NCBI GenBank assembly: GCA_947259925.1
Contig: CAMYOG010000050.1
Coordinates: 28,374-92,373, forward strand
Direction of reading: 5' to 3'
Source of the DNA: Thermoanaerobaculia bacterium
Lineage (GTDB): Bacteria > Acidobacteriota > Thermoanaerobaculia > Multivoradales > JAHEKO01
DNA length: 64,000 bases
Notes under the pieces: generated by a model
The model's input: only the letters and a program-made list of their open reading frames with translations
The model's database searches: none
What the model was told of the DNA's origin: nothing
Shown here: piece by piece, positions 54,014-63,430 of the stretch
How positions within the stretch are numbered: the first letter of the stretch is position 1
Layout: each line of letters begins with the position of its first letter
Translations under genes and position numbers: made by a program

Positions 54014-55597
54014 TCACGTCCGGAACAACACTTCTTCGCGCTGGAACCACTTGCTGCAGAAGAGGAGCGCCGCCCCGGCGTAGACCGCGGACGAGGCCAG
54101 GATGACGGCCAGGCAGTCCCACTTGAAGATCCCCGCCCAGGCCTCTTTCAACGCCAGGCTGACGTTGACCAGCGGCACGAAAGAGAGGGGGATCGTCAAC
54201 TCGATACCCGGTACGAACGAGACCAGCGCCGGCAACAGGATCGCCATGTTGATCGGCGTCGAGTAACTCTGCGCCTCCTTGAAGCTCTTGGCGTAGATTG
54301 AGGTCGCCAGCAGGACGGCGGCAAAGAGCGCTGCCACCGGCACCATCAGGATCAGCGAGACCGCGATCGCCGTCGGATCGTATTCGATGCCGCCCAGCAT
54401 GCCCGGCGCCGAGAGCAGCCCGAGCCGCGCCGAGACCACCAGGCTACCGACGCTCAGGAGGGTCGCTACCATCGCGGCCAGGGTGATCATGCCGAACTTG
54501 CCGAGCACGAACTCGAGCCTCTCGGCGGGCGTGACCAACAGGGTCTCGAGCGTGCCACGCTCTTTCTCGCCCGCCCCGAGATCGATCGCCGGGTAGATGG
54601 CACCGAGGAAGCACATCAGCAGGACCATGTAGGGGAGCAGGATCGCCAGCAGGTTGCGCCCCCGGCCCAGATTCAGCTCCGCGCCGGCGAACGGGTCGAG
54701 CAGGCCGCGCTCGAGAGCCCGGTTCTCGACCCGCGCCCGCACCACCCCCTCACCGAGCCGCTCCAAGAAGCGATCGACCTTCTGTCGCGCCGCGGCCGAC
54801 TTCTCGCGTGCCTCGTCGTAGAGCAGGCTGTAGTGCGCGGTGCCGTCGGCCCTCAGCCGCTCGAGGAAGCCGTCGTGGACGACCAGGATGGCATGGTAGC
54901 GGCCTTCCTGGGCCGCCACGCTCAGCTCGGCCGCGATCGCATCGAGGAGTGCCACCTGCGCTTCGACCTCTCCGCGCTCGGCCGCGCTCATCCCCTCGAG
55001 CCGCTGGCGATCGGCCACCAGCGTCGCATCGCGTCGGAAGAGCGCCAGCGTGTCGACGTCGTCCAGGGACCTGAGGCTCCGGGCCGAGGTCGCCAGACGC
55101 AGGGTGCGCGCATCGCGCAGGAAGTCCGTCGATCCGTCGCCGAACGCGGTGGCGAGCGCGGCGCCGTCCGGCTCGTAGGCGACGGTCTCGAGAAACCTGG
55201 CCGACCCGAGGCGGTCCTGCTCCTCCTCGCCGATCCCTTCGATCGCTCCGGACAACAACATGGCGTCGAGCAGCTCGTCCGCGGTCAGCATGTGATTCAG
55301 CCCGTCGGTCAGCAGCGGCTCGTCGATACCCGCGAGCGCACCCGGGTCGCTGCCGAGGTCGGCGAGCCGATCGAGCAGCTCGATGAAGGCGGGCGCGTTG
55401 TCGCCACCGACGACGGCGATGATCGACGACTCCTCGGTCAGCCTCTTGACCCCGCTCTCGACGAAGCGGTTCATGATCCACATCATCCCCGGGATGACCA
55501 GGACCGGCAGCAGCACCATGAAGATGAGGGTCTTGCGGTCGCGCAGGAGATCGACCAGCTCCTTCCTGAAGATGATCGAGATGTTGCGCCAGCTCAT
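54014..55597 (-). CDS. ABC-2 type permease, NatB-like
   Basis: 527 residues. One membrane segment near residues 24-43 (TLIFMVLLPVLVIPGMMWIM), a large external domain of about 270 residues, then five to six membrane segments from about 310. The loop LGAGEKERGTLETLLVTPAE is the typical ABC-2 coupling motif. NatAB-type exporters move sodium or other substrates outward; the substrate here is unknown. It overlaps the ATPase stop by four bases on the same strand. Confidence 0.9.
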   Translation of the reverse strand: MSWRNISIIFRKELVDLLRDRKTLIFMVLLPVLVIPGMMWIMNRFVESGVKRLTEESSIIAVVGGDNAPAFIELLDRLADLGSDPGALAGIDEPLLTDGLNHMLTADELLDAMLLSGAIEGIGEEEQDRLGSARFLETVAYEPDGAALATAFGDGSTDFLRDARTLRLATSARSLRSLDDVDTLALFRRDATLVADRQRLEGMSAAERGEVEAQVALLDAIAAELSVAAQEGRYHAILVVHDGFLERLRADGTAHYSLLYDEAREKSAAARQKVDRFLERLGEGVVRARVENRALERGLLDPFAGAELNLGRGRNLLAILLPYMVLLMCFLGAIYPAIDLGAGEKERGTLETLLVTPAERLEFVLGKFGMITLAAMVATLLSVGSLVVSARLGLLSAPGMLGGIEYDPTAIAVSLILMVPVAALFAAVLLATSIYAKSFKEAQSYSTPINMAILLPALVSFVPGIELTIPLSFVPLVNVSLALKEAWAGIFKWDCLAVILASSAVYAGAALLFCSKWFQREEVLFRT

Positions 55598-56331
55598 GCC
55601 GCCTCCCCGATCAGTCTCAGGAACGCCGACTCGAGGTCGTCCGAGTTGGTGCCCGCCATCAGCTCGGCCGGCGTGCCGTCGGCGAAGATCCGGCCTCGGT
55701 GGATGACCGCTATCCGGTCACAGAGGCGCTCGGCCTCCCCCATGTGGTGGGTCGAGAAGACGACGCACTTGCCCTCCTCCCGGCACTGTCGAACGAGCTT
55801 GATGATCTCGCGCGAGGTCATCACGTCGAGCCCGGAGGTCGGCTCGTCGAAGACCACGATCGGAGGGTCGTGAATGACGGTGCGCGCGATCGAGGCCTTC
55901 TGCTTCTGACCGGTCGACAGGGTGTCGGTCTTGCGATCGGCGAAGTCGAGCATCCCGAGACGGGTGAACAGCTCCTCCGTTCGCTCTTCGATGGTCTCGT
56001 CGTCGAGTCCGTAGAGGCGCGCGAAGTAGGTGACGATCTCACGCGGAGTCAGTCTCGGGTAGAGGGCGGTCGAGCCGGAGAGAAACCCGATCCGGCGCCG
56101 AACCTCCCCCGGCCGCTCGGCGACGTCGATGCCATCGACCAGGATGGTGCCGGAGCTCGGCTTGAGTGCGGTCGACAGGATGCGCAGGGTGGTGGTCTTG
56201 CCGGCACCGTTGGGTCCGAGCAGACCGAACACCTCGCCCGTCTGGCTCTGGAACGAGACGCCGTCGACGGCCCGCACGTCCCCCTCCTGCTTGTCGCGGA
56301 ACACTTTCCGCAGATCCACCACTTCGATCAT
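55594..56331 (-). CDS. ABC transporter ATPase, NatA-like
   Basis: 245 residues from the ATG at 56331, behind AGGAGGGCCG; the ORF-scan start at 56403 adds unrelated residues. Walker A LLGPNGAGKTTTLR, Q loop FLSGSTALYPRLTPRE, signature LSTGQKQKASIARTV, Walker B PIVVFDEPTSGLDV and H loop VVFSTHHMGEA. It works with the NatB-like permease encoded next as an exporter. Divergent from the GNAT-like gene with 110 bases between. Confidence 0.94.
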   Translation of the reverse strand: MIEVVDLRKVFRDKQEGDVRAVDGVSFQSQTGEVFGLLGPNGAGKTTTLRILSTALKPSSGTILVDGIDVAERPGEVRRRIGFLSGSTALYPRLTPREIVTYFARLYGLDDETIEERTEELFTRLGMLDFADRKTDTLSTGQKQKASIARTVIHDPPIVVFDEPTSGLDVMTSREIIKLVRQCREEGKCVVFSTHHMGEAERLCDRIAVIHRGRIFADGTPAELMAGTNSDDLESAFLRLIGEAA

Positions 56332-56441
56332 CGGCCCTCCTCCTGCTGATCTCGATGTCGCGGCCGACCGGGCCGCTTTCCCTACAGTCTCGGCCGGCAG
56401 CAAGACCTTACACTTGGGGTGATCGGCTAGACTCTTCCTAC

Positions 56442-58127
56442 GTGCCTGCCGCCTCGACTCTGCTCCGGGAGCTCGAACAGATCCGTCTCGAATACGGTCG
56501 CGGCATGGGCGAGCGGCGCATGGAGCTGCTCGAGGCGCTCGCCGAGGCGCGGCTGGCCACGGCGCGGCAGGTCTATCGCCTCCACGAGGTGCTCTGCTTT
56601 CTGCGGGCCTATCCTGACAGCCGCTCGGTCCTGCGGCAGGTCGAGTCGATGCTCGAGAGCTTCTCGGAGCGCGCCGACCTGCGCAAGTTCCGTCACCAGC
56701 TGGTCGACTCGGGGATCACCGGCACCGACATCTACTACCCGTTCTACTGGGTCACCGCGCGCTGGCTGGCGCGGCACTGGCCCGATCAGCTGACCATTAC
56801 CTGGCCGGACTTCGAGAATCGGGACGAGCTGATCGGGATGCTCGACCTGCTCCTCCCCTACTCCGAGAGCGTCGCCCTCGACATGGTCGATCGGACGCCC
56901 CGCGAGTGGCTGACCGCGCTCAAGCGAACGGACGAGACCGACGCGGCGTTCCTGATCCGGCGCTTCGAGAGCTTCGATGCCGCACCCGCCGTCCGCGAGC
57001 GGACGTATGAGCGCCTCGACCCACCGCTACGGCTCGCGCCCGGGGTCGACTCTCCCAGCCGGACGCGCGCCAAGCATCCGGTCCCCAAGATGGTCGCCCA
57101 GCGGACGCCGCTAGCGCGCGGACGTCCGAAGCTGCACGGCCTCGTGCCGCGCCTCCGGCCCCAGGTCCGCAACGTCTGGCTCCAGGAGGCGCAGGCACTG
57201 ATCGATCGAGCACGCGAAGGGATGGTCACCCGCAGCCGCGACCTCGACGGCTTCACGCAGGCGGACGAGAACGACATCCGGATGATTCGCTTCAACGGCG
57301 GTATCGAGTTCGCCCTGATGGGCGCCAAGCCCGAGCACCGCCTGCTGCTCGAGGCGCGCTACACCCTCCTGATGCTCAAGAACGGCGTGCCGATCGGCTA
57401 CGCGCTGGTGAACTCGCTCTTCGGATCGAGCGAGATCGCGTTCAACGTCTTCGACACGTTCCGAGGGTGCGAGGCAGCGCACATTTTCGCGCGCGTTCTG
57501 GCCGTCGGCCGGCGCCTCTTCGGCGCCGACACCTTCGCCATCGATCCGTACCAGCTCGGACACGGCAACGCCGAGGGGCTGCGCTCCGGGGCGTGGTGGT
57601 TCTACTACAAGCTCGGCTTCCGGCCCCACGACCCGACCGTGAAGGCGCTGGTCAAGGAAGAGCTGCGCAAGATTCGCGCCGACCGCAGCTATCGATCGAG
57701 TCTCAGGACGCTCGATGCGCTGTCGTCCGAGTACATGTTCCTCCATCCGCCCCGCCGGCGGCCGCGGTCTGACGTGATCGGACAGCTGGCGCTCGGAGCG
57801 ATCGGGCTACGGATCTCGGACTACCTCGCGGAGCGGTTCGGTGCCGACCGGGAGAAGGCGATCCGCAGCTGCTCGCACGAGGCGATGAAGCTCCTCGAGC
57901 TCGATTCGCTGCGCGGTTTCTCGACCGCCGAGCGCCAGGCGTGGGAGCGCTGGAGCCCACTGGTGCGGATCCTGCCCGGCGTCGAGGGTTGGGGCTCGAA
58001 CGACAAACGGGCTCTCGCGGCTGTCGTGCGCGCCAAGGGCTCGCGGCGCGAATCGGAGTTCGTGGCCCGCTTCGACCGGCACGCCCGCCTCCGGGCCGCG
58101 GTGCTCGAGCTGGCCGAGCCGGCCTGA
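56442..58127 (+). CDS. Large unknown protein with GNAT-like acyltransferase region
   Basis: 561 residues from GTG 56442; upstream open frame to 56166 overlaps the divergent ATPase gene. The N-terminal ~270 residues are helical (LLRELEQIRLEYGRGMGERR, RQVYRLHEVLCFLRAYPDSR) and rich in charged residues. About residues 285-405 look like a GNAT fold: LLMLKNGVPIGYALVNSLFG, SEIAFNVFDTFRGCEAAHIF, and the closing WWFYYKLGFRPHDP. The C-terminal 150 residues are helical again. No signal peptide. The acetyl-CoA loop is not classical, so enzymatic activity is unsure. I do not recognise a named family. Confidence 0.75.
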   Translation: MPAASTLLRELEQIRLEYGRGMGERRMELLEALAEARLATARQVYRLHEVLCFLRAYPDSRSVLRQVESMLESFSERADLRKFRHQLVDSGITGTDIYYPFYWVTARWLARHWPDQLTITWPDFENRDELIGMLDLLLPYSESVALDMVDRTPREWLTALKRTDETDAAFLIRRFESFDAAPAVRERTYERLDPPLRLAPGVDSPSRTRAKHPVPKMVAQRTPLARGRPKLHGLVPRLRPQVRNVWLQEAQALIDRAREGMVTRSRDLDGFTQADENDIRMIRFNGGIEFALMGAKPEHRLLLEARYTLLMLKNGVPIGYALVNSLFGSSEIAFNVFDTFRGCEAAHIFARVLAVGRRLFGADTFAIDPYQLGHGNAEGLRSGAWWFYYKLGFRPHDPTVKALVKEELRKIRADRSYRSSLRTLDALSSEYMFLHPPRRRPRSDVIGQLALGAIGLRISDYLAERFGADREKAIRSCSHEAMKLLELDSLRGFSTAERQAWERWSPLVRILPGVEGWGSNDKRALAAVVRAKGSRRESEFVARFDRHARLRAAVLELAEPA

Positions 58128-58141
58128 GCGCGGACCAAAGG

Positions 58142-58510
58142 TCAGATACGGTCCAGATCCTCGGCCTCGATGGTGTAGTCGTGGTCGACGTTGCCGGTGT
58201 TCCGGGTCGCCGCCGGCTCGAAGAGCACGACATGGGCTTCTTCGACCGCTTGGGGGCTGTGCTCCACTCCACGCGGGACAATGCAGAGATCTCCCTCGCC
58301 CAACTCCACTACGCTGTCTCGAAAGCGGATAAACAACTTCCCCTTGACCACCAGGAAGAGCTCGTCCTCGTCGGCGTGGAAATGCCACGGATACTCTCCG
58401 CGGCATTTCACGACCTTGACCAGCTGGCCGTTGAGCTCGCCGATCACCTTGGGCGACCACTGCTCGTCGAAGAGCGCGAGCTTCTCCGCGATTCTCACCT
58501 TCTGCGTCAT
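58142..58510 (-). CDS. Cupin-domain protein
   Basis: 122 residues. Cupin motif 1: YPWHFHADEDELFLVVKGKL (HxH and Glu for the metal); motif 2: GDLCIVPRGVEHSPQA (His). A single-domain cupin, probably metal-binding and cytoplasmic. Relatives include mannose-6-phosphate isomerase-like and dioxygenase cupins; no reaction can be assigned. Its ATG overlaps the stop of the YbaK gene by four bases. Confidence 0.9.
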   Translation of the reverse strand: MTQKVRIAEKLALFDEQWSPKVIGELNGQLVKVVKCRGEYPWHFHADEDELFLVVKGKLFIRFRDSVVELGEGDLCIVPRGVEHSPQAVEEAHVVLFEPAATRNTGNVDHDYTIEAEDLDRI

Positions 58511-59019
58511 CGATTCTCCTTGCGCGTAAACGTGAAGACCTCGGGTCGGGCCACGGCCCGCCAGTCGGCGCTCGCCATCAGGATCGACAATGTCCGCACG
58601 CCGGCGGTGAAGCCGATCTTCTGCTGTTCGAGCACCGAGGGATCGGCGTAGAGCGGCAGGTCGAAGATCGGACGGCCGAACGGTGGTACCGCACCCGGCT
58701 CGACACCGGTCAGCTCGGCCAGCTCCTCCGGGGTCGCGAAGCGCGTTCGCCGTGCCTTCAGGTGGTGGCGCACCAGGCGCGACTGCATGCTCCGGCTCCC
58801 GCTCATGACGTAGACACCGAACCTCCCGTCGACCTTGAACACCAACGCTTTGGCGCCCCGCTCGAGCGGCCAGCCGCGAGCGGCGGCGGCTTCCTCCGAG
58901 GTTCGGACCTCCGCATGCTCGAGCTCCTCGAACGGGACGCCACTGTCGGTAAGCAGGGTACGGACGGCTTCGAGGACCCGCCGGCTCATGATCGCCGCGA
59001 CCATATCCGGTTCCGACAC
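58507..59019 (-). CDS. YbaK/ProX-type aminoacyl-tRNA deacylase domain protein
   Basis: Up to 170 residues. YbaK fold pattern: AVRTLLTDSGVPFEELEHAE, RTSEEAAAARGWPLERGAKA, LVFKVDGRFGVYVMSGSRSM, and EEFAELTGVEPGAVPPFG-type closing (ATPEELAELTGVEPGAVPPF) with the conserved lysine in GAKALVFK. Such domains remove mischarged amino acids such as Cys-tRNA(Pro) or Ala-tRNA(Pro). Start is uncertain: GTG 59019, or ATG at residues 6 (59004) or 11 (58989). Confidence 0.88.
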   Translation of the reverse strand: MSEPDMVAAIMSRRVLEAVRTLLTDSGVPFEELEHAEVRTSEEAAAARGWPLERGAKALVFKVDGRFGVYVMSGSRSMQSRLVRHHLKARRTRFATPEELAELTGVEPGAVPPFGRPIFDLPLYADPSVLEQQKIGFTAGVRTLSILMASADWRAVARPEVFTFTRKENR

Positions 59020-59045
59020 ACCCGGTACAATCGCATCCCTCGCTC

Positions 59046-60764
59046 ATGCAATTCGGGAGTCAGGACTTAGCCGGCCGGTCGGAGCCGGAGGCCCCGAGAC
59101 GCCGTCCCTGGATGGCGACGATCTTTCTCGGGCTGTTCACGGCGATCGGCGGATTCGTCGCTGTGGTGATCGTCATCGATTGGCTGCAGGGCGTCTCGAC
59201 CTACTTCTGGGAGGAGTCGACCTGCACGATCGAGTCGTCGGCTGTGGAGCAGAACGAGCTCGGCGAGTTCGAGTTCATGGTCAGCTACCGCTACCACCTC
59301 CGCGGCGAGCATTTCACCGGCGATCTCTACCGGCACAGCTACACCGGATCGAGCAGCGCCTCGGACGCCCATCGCCTCGCCGCGCGCTATGCAGTCGGCG
59401 AGACCGTGCCTTGCTACGTCGACGCCGACAAGCCGTGGAACGCGTATCTGAAGCGGGCGAATCTCTGGCGGGGCTTCTTGATCTTCATACCTCTAATGTT
59501 CGTAGCGATCGGCGGGGGTTCGCTCTACATGGTGCACGGTCGTGAGGGCACGAGCGCGGCGCAGCCGGCCGGGACCCCCAGTAGCAGCCTCGGCAAGGCC
59601 AAGGCCGCCGGCGGTCCGATCAAGGTCGCCGTCGGGATGCTGATCCTCTTTGGGGCCTTCTTCCTCTTCGGCTTCGGCATGTTCATCCCGTTCTTCGTCT
59701 GGCCCGCCCTCCAGGTGGCCGAGGCGCGGTTCTGGACGCCGGTACCGTGCGAGATCATCTCGAGCGGAGTCGAGTCCCATGCCGGCGACGACAGCACGAC
59801 GTACAGCGTCGAGGCTCTCTACCGCTACCGATTCGCAGGCCAGGACTACACCTCGAACCGGTACCAGTTCATGGGCGGCTCGTCGAGCGGCTATGAGGGC
59901 AAGGCCGAAGCGGCCGCCAGGATCCCGGCCGGCAGCCAGACGGAGTGCTACGTCGATCCGGACGATCCGTTCGAAGCGGTGATCCACCGCGGCTTCAGCG
60001 CCGACTACCTGTTCGGACTGATACCGCTCCTGTTCGGGCTGATCGGCGCCGGCGGCCTCTGGTTCGCCTTTCAAGTCGGCTGGGGCGCCCGCCGCGACGC
60101 CGAGCGACCGAGCTGGCAGCCGCCGCCTCAGGCCCTCGCTGCCGCCGGCATCCAGACCGGGCCGATCACGCTCGAGCCGCGCTTCGGTCCACTCACCAAG
60201 GTCGTCCTGGCTCTCATGGTGGCACTCTTCTGGAACGGCATCGTCTCGATCTTCCTCTGGCATCTGGTCGACGGCTGGTGGACCGGTAACACCGACTGGT
60301 TCCTCGCCATCTTCCTGACCCCGTTCGTCCTGATCGGGCTGCTGCTCTTGACCGGTGTCCCGTATTCCATCCTGGCTCTGGTCAATCCGCGGCCGCGCAT
60401 CCACCTGAGCCCCGGGGTCCTGCAGGCCGGCGAGAGCGCGCAGCTCGACTGGTCGTTCCGCGGCGCCTCGAGCCGGATCCAGAATCTGAAAATCTGGCTC
60501 GAAGGGACCCGCACCGAGCGGAAGTCGCGCGGCAACGAGACCCGCTCGCGTTCCGAGAGCTTCCGCACCGTCGAGGTCCTCGACCGCCCGGCCGGCCTGC
60601 CGCTCGAGTTTGGGTCGGTGAGCATCCGGGTCCCGGACGACATCGAGCCGACGACCGAGGGCGACGACGCCGTCACCTGGAAGCTCAAGCTCCAGGGCCG
60701 GATCGCCTACTGGCCGGACGTCATCGACGAGTACGAGGTCCGCATCCTCGGCGTGCAAGAGTAG
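59046..60764 (+). CDS. Membrane protein with two DUF3592 domains
   Basis: 572 residues. Membrane segments near 19-40, 139-158, 196-222, 318-340, 378-405 and 412-440. Two DUF3592-like domains lie outside the membrane: about 55-135 (FWEESTCTIESSAVEQNELG to VPCYVDADKPWNAYLKRAN) and 228-310 (FWTPVPCEIISSGVESHAGD to TECYVDPDDPFEAVIHRGF). They share CxI-S-V, Y-YRY and xCYVDxDxPxxA, so they arose by internal duplication. The C-terminal third is a strand-rich domain. Function unknown. Confidence 0.85.
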   Translation: MQFGSQDLAGRSEPEAPRRRPWMATIFLGLFTAIGGFVAVVIVIDWLQGVSTYFWEESTCTIESSAVEQNELGEFEFMVSYRYHLRGEHFTGDLYRHSYTGSSSASDAHRLAARYAVGETVPCYVDADKPWNAYLKRANLWRGFLIFIPLMFVAIGGGSLYMVHGREGTSAAQPAGTPSSSLGKAKAAGGPIKVAVGMLILFGAFFLFGFGMFIPFFVWPALQVAEARFWTPVPCEIISSGVESHAGDDSTTYSVEALYRYRFAGQDYTSNRYQFMGGSSSGYEGKAEAAARIPAGSQTECYVDPDDPFEAVIHRGFSADYLFGLIPLLFGLIGAGGLWFAFQVGWGARRDAERPSWQPPPQALAAAGIQTGPITLEPRFGPLTKVVLALMVALFWNGIVSIFLWHLVDGWWTGNTDWFLAIFLTPFVLIGLLLLTGVPYSILALVNPRPRIHLSPGVLQAGESAQLDWSFRGASSRIQNLKIWLEGTRTERKSRGNETRSRSESFRTVEVLDRPAGLPLEFGSVSIRVPDDIEPTTEGDDAVTWKLKLQGRIAYWPDVIDEYEVRILGVQE

Positions 60765-60806
60765 AATCCGCCCGGTCCGCCCGTCGGTGGATCGAGAGGA
60801 GGCCCC

Positions 60807-62240
60807 ATGTATCGAGTGCTCTGCGTCGCATCCGTCCTGTCGCTGCTGATGCCGCCGCTTTCGGCCGCCGAGCTCACCGCGACCCAGGAAGCCGCGATCG
60901 CTTCGATCGAGGCGCACGCCACGGAGCTGATCGACCTGAGCGATCAGATCTGGCGGTTCGCCGAAACCGCCCTGCGTGAGACCAGGTCGGCACGGGTGCT
61001 GGCCGACCACGCGGAGTCACTCGGGTTCACGGTCGAGCGTGGGATCGCCAGCCTGCCGACCGCGTTCGTCGCGACCTACGGCAGCGGCAGGCCGATCATC
61101 GGAGTGATGGGCGAGTACGACGCGCTCCCGGGGATCTCCCAGAAGGCGCAGCCGACCAAAGAGTCCTATGAAGAGGGGGCGGGTGGCCACGGCTGTGGGC
61201 ACAACCTCTTCGGCGCTGCCAGCCTGGGCGCCGCGATCGCCATCAAGGAGCTGATCGAGGCGGGCGAGCTCACCGGCACCATCCGCTTCTACGGCACGCC
61301 CGCGGAAGAGTCGGTCGGCGGCAAGCTCTACATGGTGCGTGAGGGCTTGTTCGACGACGTCGACATCGCGCTCGCCTGGCACCCGAGCTACGAGAACAGC
61401 GCCGACACCAGGTCGAGCCAGGCACTGGTCGACTTCGTGGTCGAGTTCCGCGGCCAGTCGGCGCACGCCGCCAGCGATCCCTGGAACGGCCGCAGCGCCC
61501 TCGACGCGCTCGAGCTGTTCACCTTCGCGCTCAATCAGATGCGCGAGCACGTCCGCCCCTCGGTGCGCATGCACTACGTCATCCAGGAAGGGGGCGACGT
61601 TCCCAACGTGATCCCCGAGCGCGCCAAGCTCTGGTGCTGGCTGCGCGACAGCAAGCATCAGAGCGTCGATCAGCTGCTCGAGCGCGCGCGGCAGATCACC
61701 GCCGGCGCGGCCCTCGCTGCCGGCGTCGAGGGCGAGCTACGAGTGCAGTCGGGAGACTACGAGATGCTCCCCAACATGACCGGAGCGCGCCTGTTGCACA
61801 ACAACATGACCGCGCTCGGGCCCCTCGAGTTCACCGACCAGGAGCAGGAGTTCGCCAAGGCGATCCAGCGCGCCACCGGGGTCGAGGAGGTCGGCCTCAA
61901 GAGCGAGCTCGAACCGTTCGAAGAGAACCCCGGCCCACCGGAGGGCGGCTCGACCGACGTCGCGGACGTCAGCTGGGTGGTGCCGACGCTCCACCTGTCG
62001 GTCACGACGTCGCCGTACAGGGCACCCTGGCACGCCTGGCCAGTGGTCGCCTCGGGCGGTATGTCGATCGGCCACAAGGGGATGCTCTACGCGGCCAAGG
62101 CGTTGGCGGTGACGATGGTAGATCTGTTCGAGGACGAAGAGGCGCGCGCCGCGATCCGCAGTGAGTTCGAGGAAGAGACCGAGGGCTTCACCTACAAGGG
62201 GTACATCCCGGACGGCCCGCCCCCGATCCCGGCCCAGTAG
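60807..62240 (+). CDS. Exported M20 amidohydrolase (AbgB-like)
   Basis: 477 residues; GAGGAGGCCCC lies before the ATG. Signal peptide 1-20 (VLCVASVLSLLMPPLSAAE). M20/AbgB signatures: IIGVMGEYDALPGISQKAQP, GGHGCGHNLFGAASLGAAIA, FYGTPAEESVGGKLYMV, and VQFRGQSAHAA-type dimerisation wording (VVEFRGQSAHAASDPWNGRS) plus QEGGDVPNVIPERAKLW. AbgB relatives cleave N-acyl or p-aminobenzoyl amino acids; export suggests action on extracellular peptides or acyl amino acids. Confidence 0.92.
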   Translation: MYRVLCVASVLSLLMPPLSAAELTATQEAAIASIEAHATELIDLSDQIWRFAETALRETRSARVLADHAESLGFTVERGIASLPTAFVATYGSGRPIIGVMGEYDALPGISQKAQPTKESYEEGAGGHGCGHNLFGAASLGAAIAIKELIEAGELTGTIRFYGTPAEESVGGKLYMVREGLFDDVDIALAWHPSYENSADTRSSQALVDFVVEFRGQSAHAASDPWNGRSALDALELFTFALNQMREHVRPSVRMHYVIQEGGDVPNVIPERAKLWCWLRDSKHQSVDQLLERARQITAGAALAAGVEGELRVQSGDYEMLPNMTGARLLHNNMTALGPLEFTDQEQEFAKAIQRATGVEEVGLKSELEPFEENPGPPEGGSTDVADVSWVVPTLHLSVTTSPYRAPWHAWPVVASGGMSIGHKGMLYAAKALAVTMVDLFEDEEARAAIRSEFEEETEGFTYKGYIPDGPPPIPAQ

Positions 62241-62244
62241 TGGA

Positions 62245-63333
62245 CTAGCGGTACTCCTCGGGCTCGAGTCGTCCGTAGATGCTCTCGCGCAGGCTGCGCT
62301 CGCCCTCGAAGTCGTGTTCCAGATAGAGCACGTCGGCGAGCTTCAGGAGAGCCCTGCCGGCCCGATCGGGGCTCGTGCGCAGCCGCTCGTAGACGCGGCG
62401 CGCAAGGCGCAGCTCGCCGGCCCGGAACGCTTGATCGCCGGCCTTCTCCAGGCGATCGAGCGCCCGCTTGCTCGGCTCCCACTCGGGATCCTCGAGGGTC
62501 TCACGAGCCCACTGGAACAGGAGGTCGCGTTGCCACTCGGAGCGCGGCTCCAGGCGACCGACCGCGAGTGAGTCGACGAAGTAGCGCCGCCGACCGGGAG
62601 CGACGAACGGCTCCTGCAGGACCTCCGGATCGGTCGCGATGGTCAGGTCGTCGACGAAGAAGTCGAAGCGGCCGGCGTCCTCGAGATCGCCGATCAGCGA
62701 GAAGAACTTGACCGCCGATCCGGGGTGGCCGTTCATGCTGCCGATCTTGCGCAGGTCGACCAGGGCGTCCCGGCCGCTCTCCTCGTAGATCGCCAGGTCG
62801 TACCTGCCCAGATCGACGTGGTAGACGATGTCCACGAAGTACCACGAGAAGGGCGTCGGCGCGAACAGATCCTGCCAGCCGTCCGCGGTTCGATGACGCA
62901 GGTAGCCATCGTCGGTCTGCAGCCAGATCGCCTGGCCGTGCCGCTCCAGGCTCAGGAACCACTTCTCCCCCGCCAGGCCGAAATTGAAGCGCTGCCCGGG
63001 ATCGGTCAGCAGGAGGTAGAACTGGATGAAGACCGCACCCTCGCGCGTGTCGCGGAAGTAGGCCAGGAACTCGGCGAAGTCGCGGTTGCCCGGAACCTCG
63101 GAGATGTGGAGCGAGCGCTCACCGCTCACCCGGAACGCCCGGCTGAGGGCCACTTCGCCGTCGCCCGACTCGCGCACCCAGAACGTGTCCGGACCGGAAG
63201 GCGTGCTCTCCTCGAAGTCGTAGCGGGCGAGGATCGGCGATGCCACCGGATGGACCTGGTGGTTGAGCCTGGGGCCCTTGGCCGCGAGCGGCGCCGCCAC
63301 CAGGAGCACCGCCAGGACCGCGCATCGCTCCAC
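62245..63333 (-). CDS. Exported protein with LamG-like region, unknown
   Basis: 362 residues. Signal peptide 1-18 (CAVLAVLLVAAPLAAKG). Residues 35-215 are strand-rich in jelly-roll fashion (SGERSLHISEVPGNRDFAEF, FIQFYLLLTDPGQRFNFGLA, DIVYHVDLGRYDLAIYEESG, RFDFFVDDLTIATDPEVLQE), like a LamG/concanavalin fold. Residues 250-360 are helical with TPR-like spacing (ALDRLEKAGDQAFRAGELRL, ADVLYLEHDFEGERSLRE). Function is unknown. Converges on the M20 gene with four bases between stops. Confidence 0.75.
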   Translation of the reverse strand: MERCAVLAVLLVAAPLAAKGPRLNHQVHPVASPILARYDFEESTPSGPDTFWVRESGDGEVALSRAFRVSGERSLHISEVPGNRDFAEFLAYFRDTREGAVFIQFYLLLTDPGQRFNFGLAGEKWFLSLERHGQAIWLQTDDGYLRHRTADGWQDLFAPTPFSWYFVDIVYHVDLGRYDLAIYEESGRDALVDLRKIGSMNGHPGSAVKFFSLIGDLEDAGRFDFFVDDLTIATDPEVLQEPFVAPGRRRYFVDSLAVGRLEPRSEWQRDLLFQWARETLEDPEWEPSKRALDRLEKAGDQAFRAGELRLARRVYERLRTSPDRAGRALLKLADVLYLEHDFEGERSLRESIYGRLEPEEYR

Positions 63334-63430
63334 CGTTCCACGCTAGCAGCGGGGCCGGCGACCCCGGAATGGCTCATTCCACAGCGCGCGACGCTACTCT
63401 CGACCTCGGCGGCCGGCGCCAGCTCGATCC

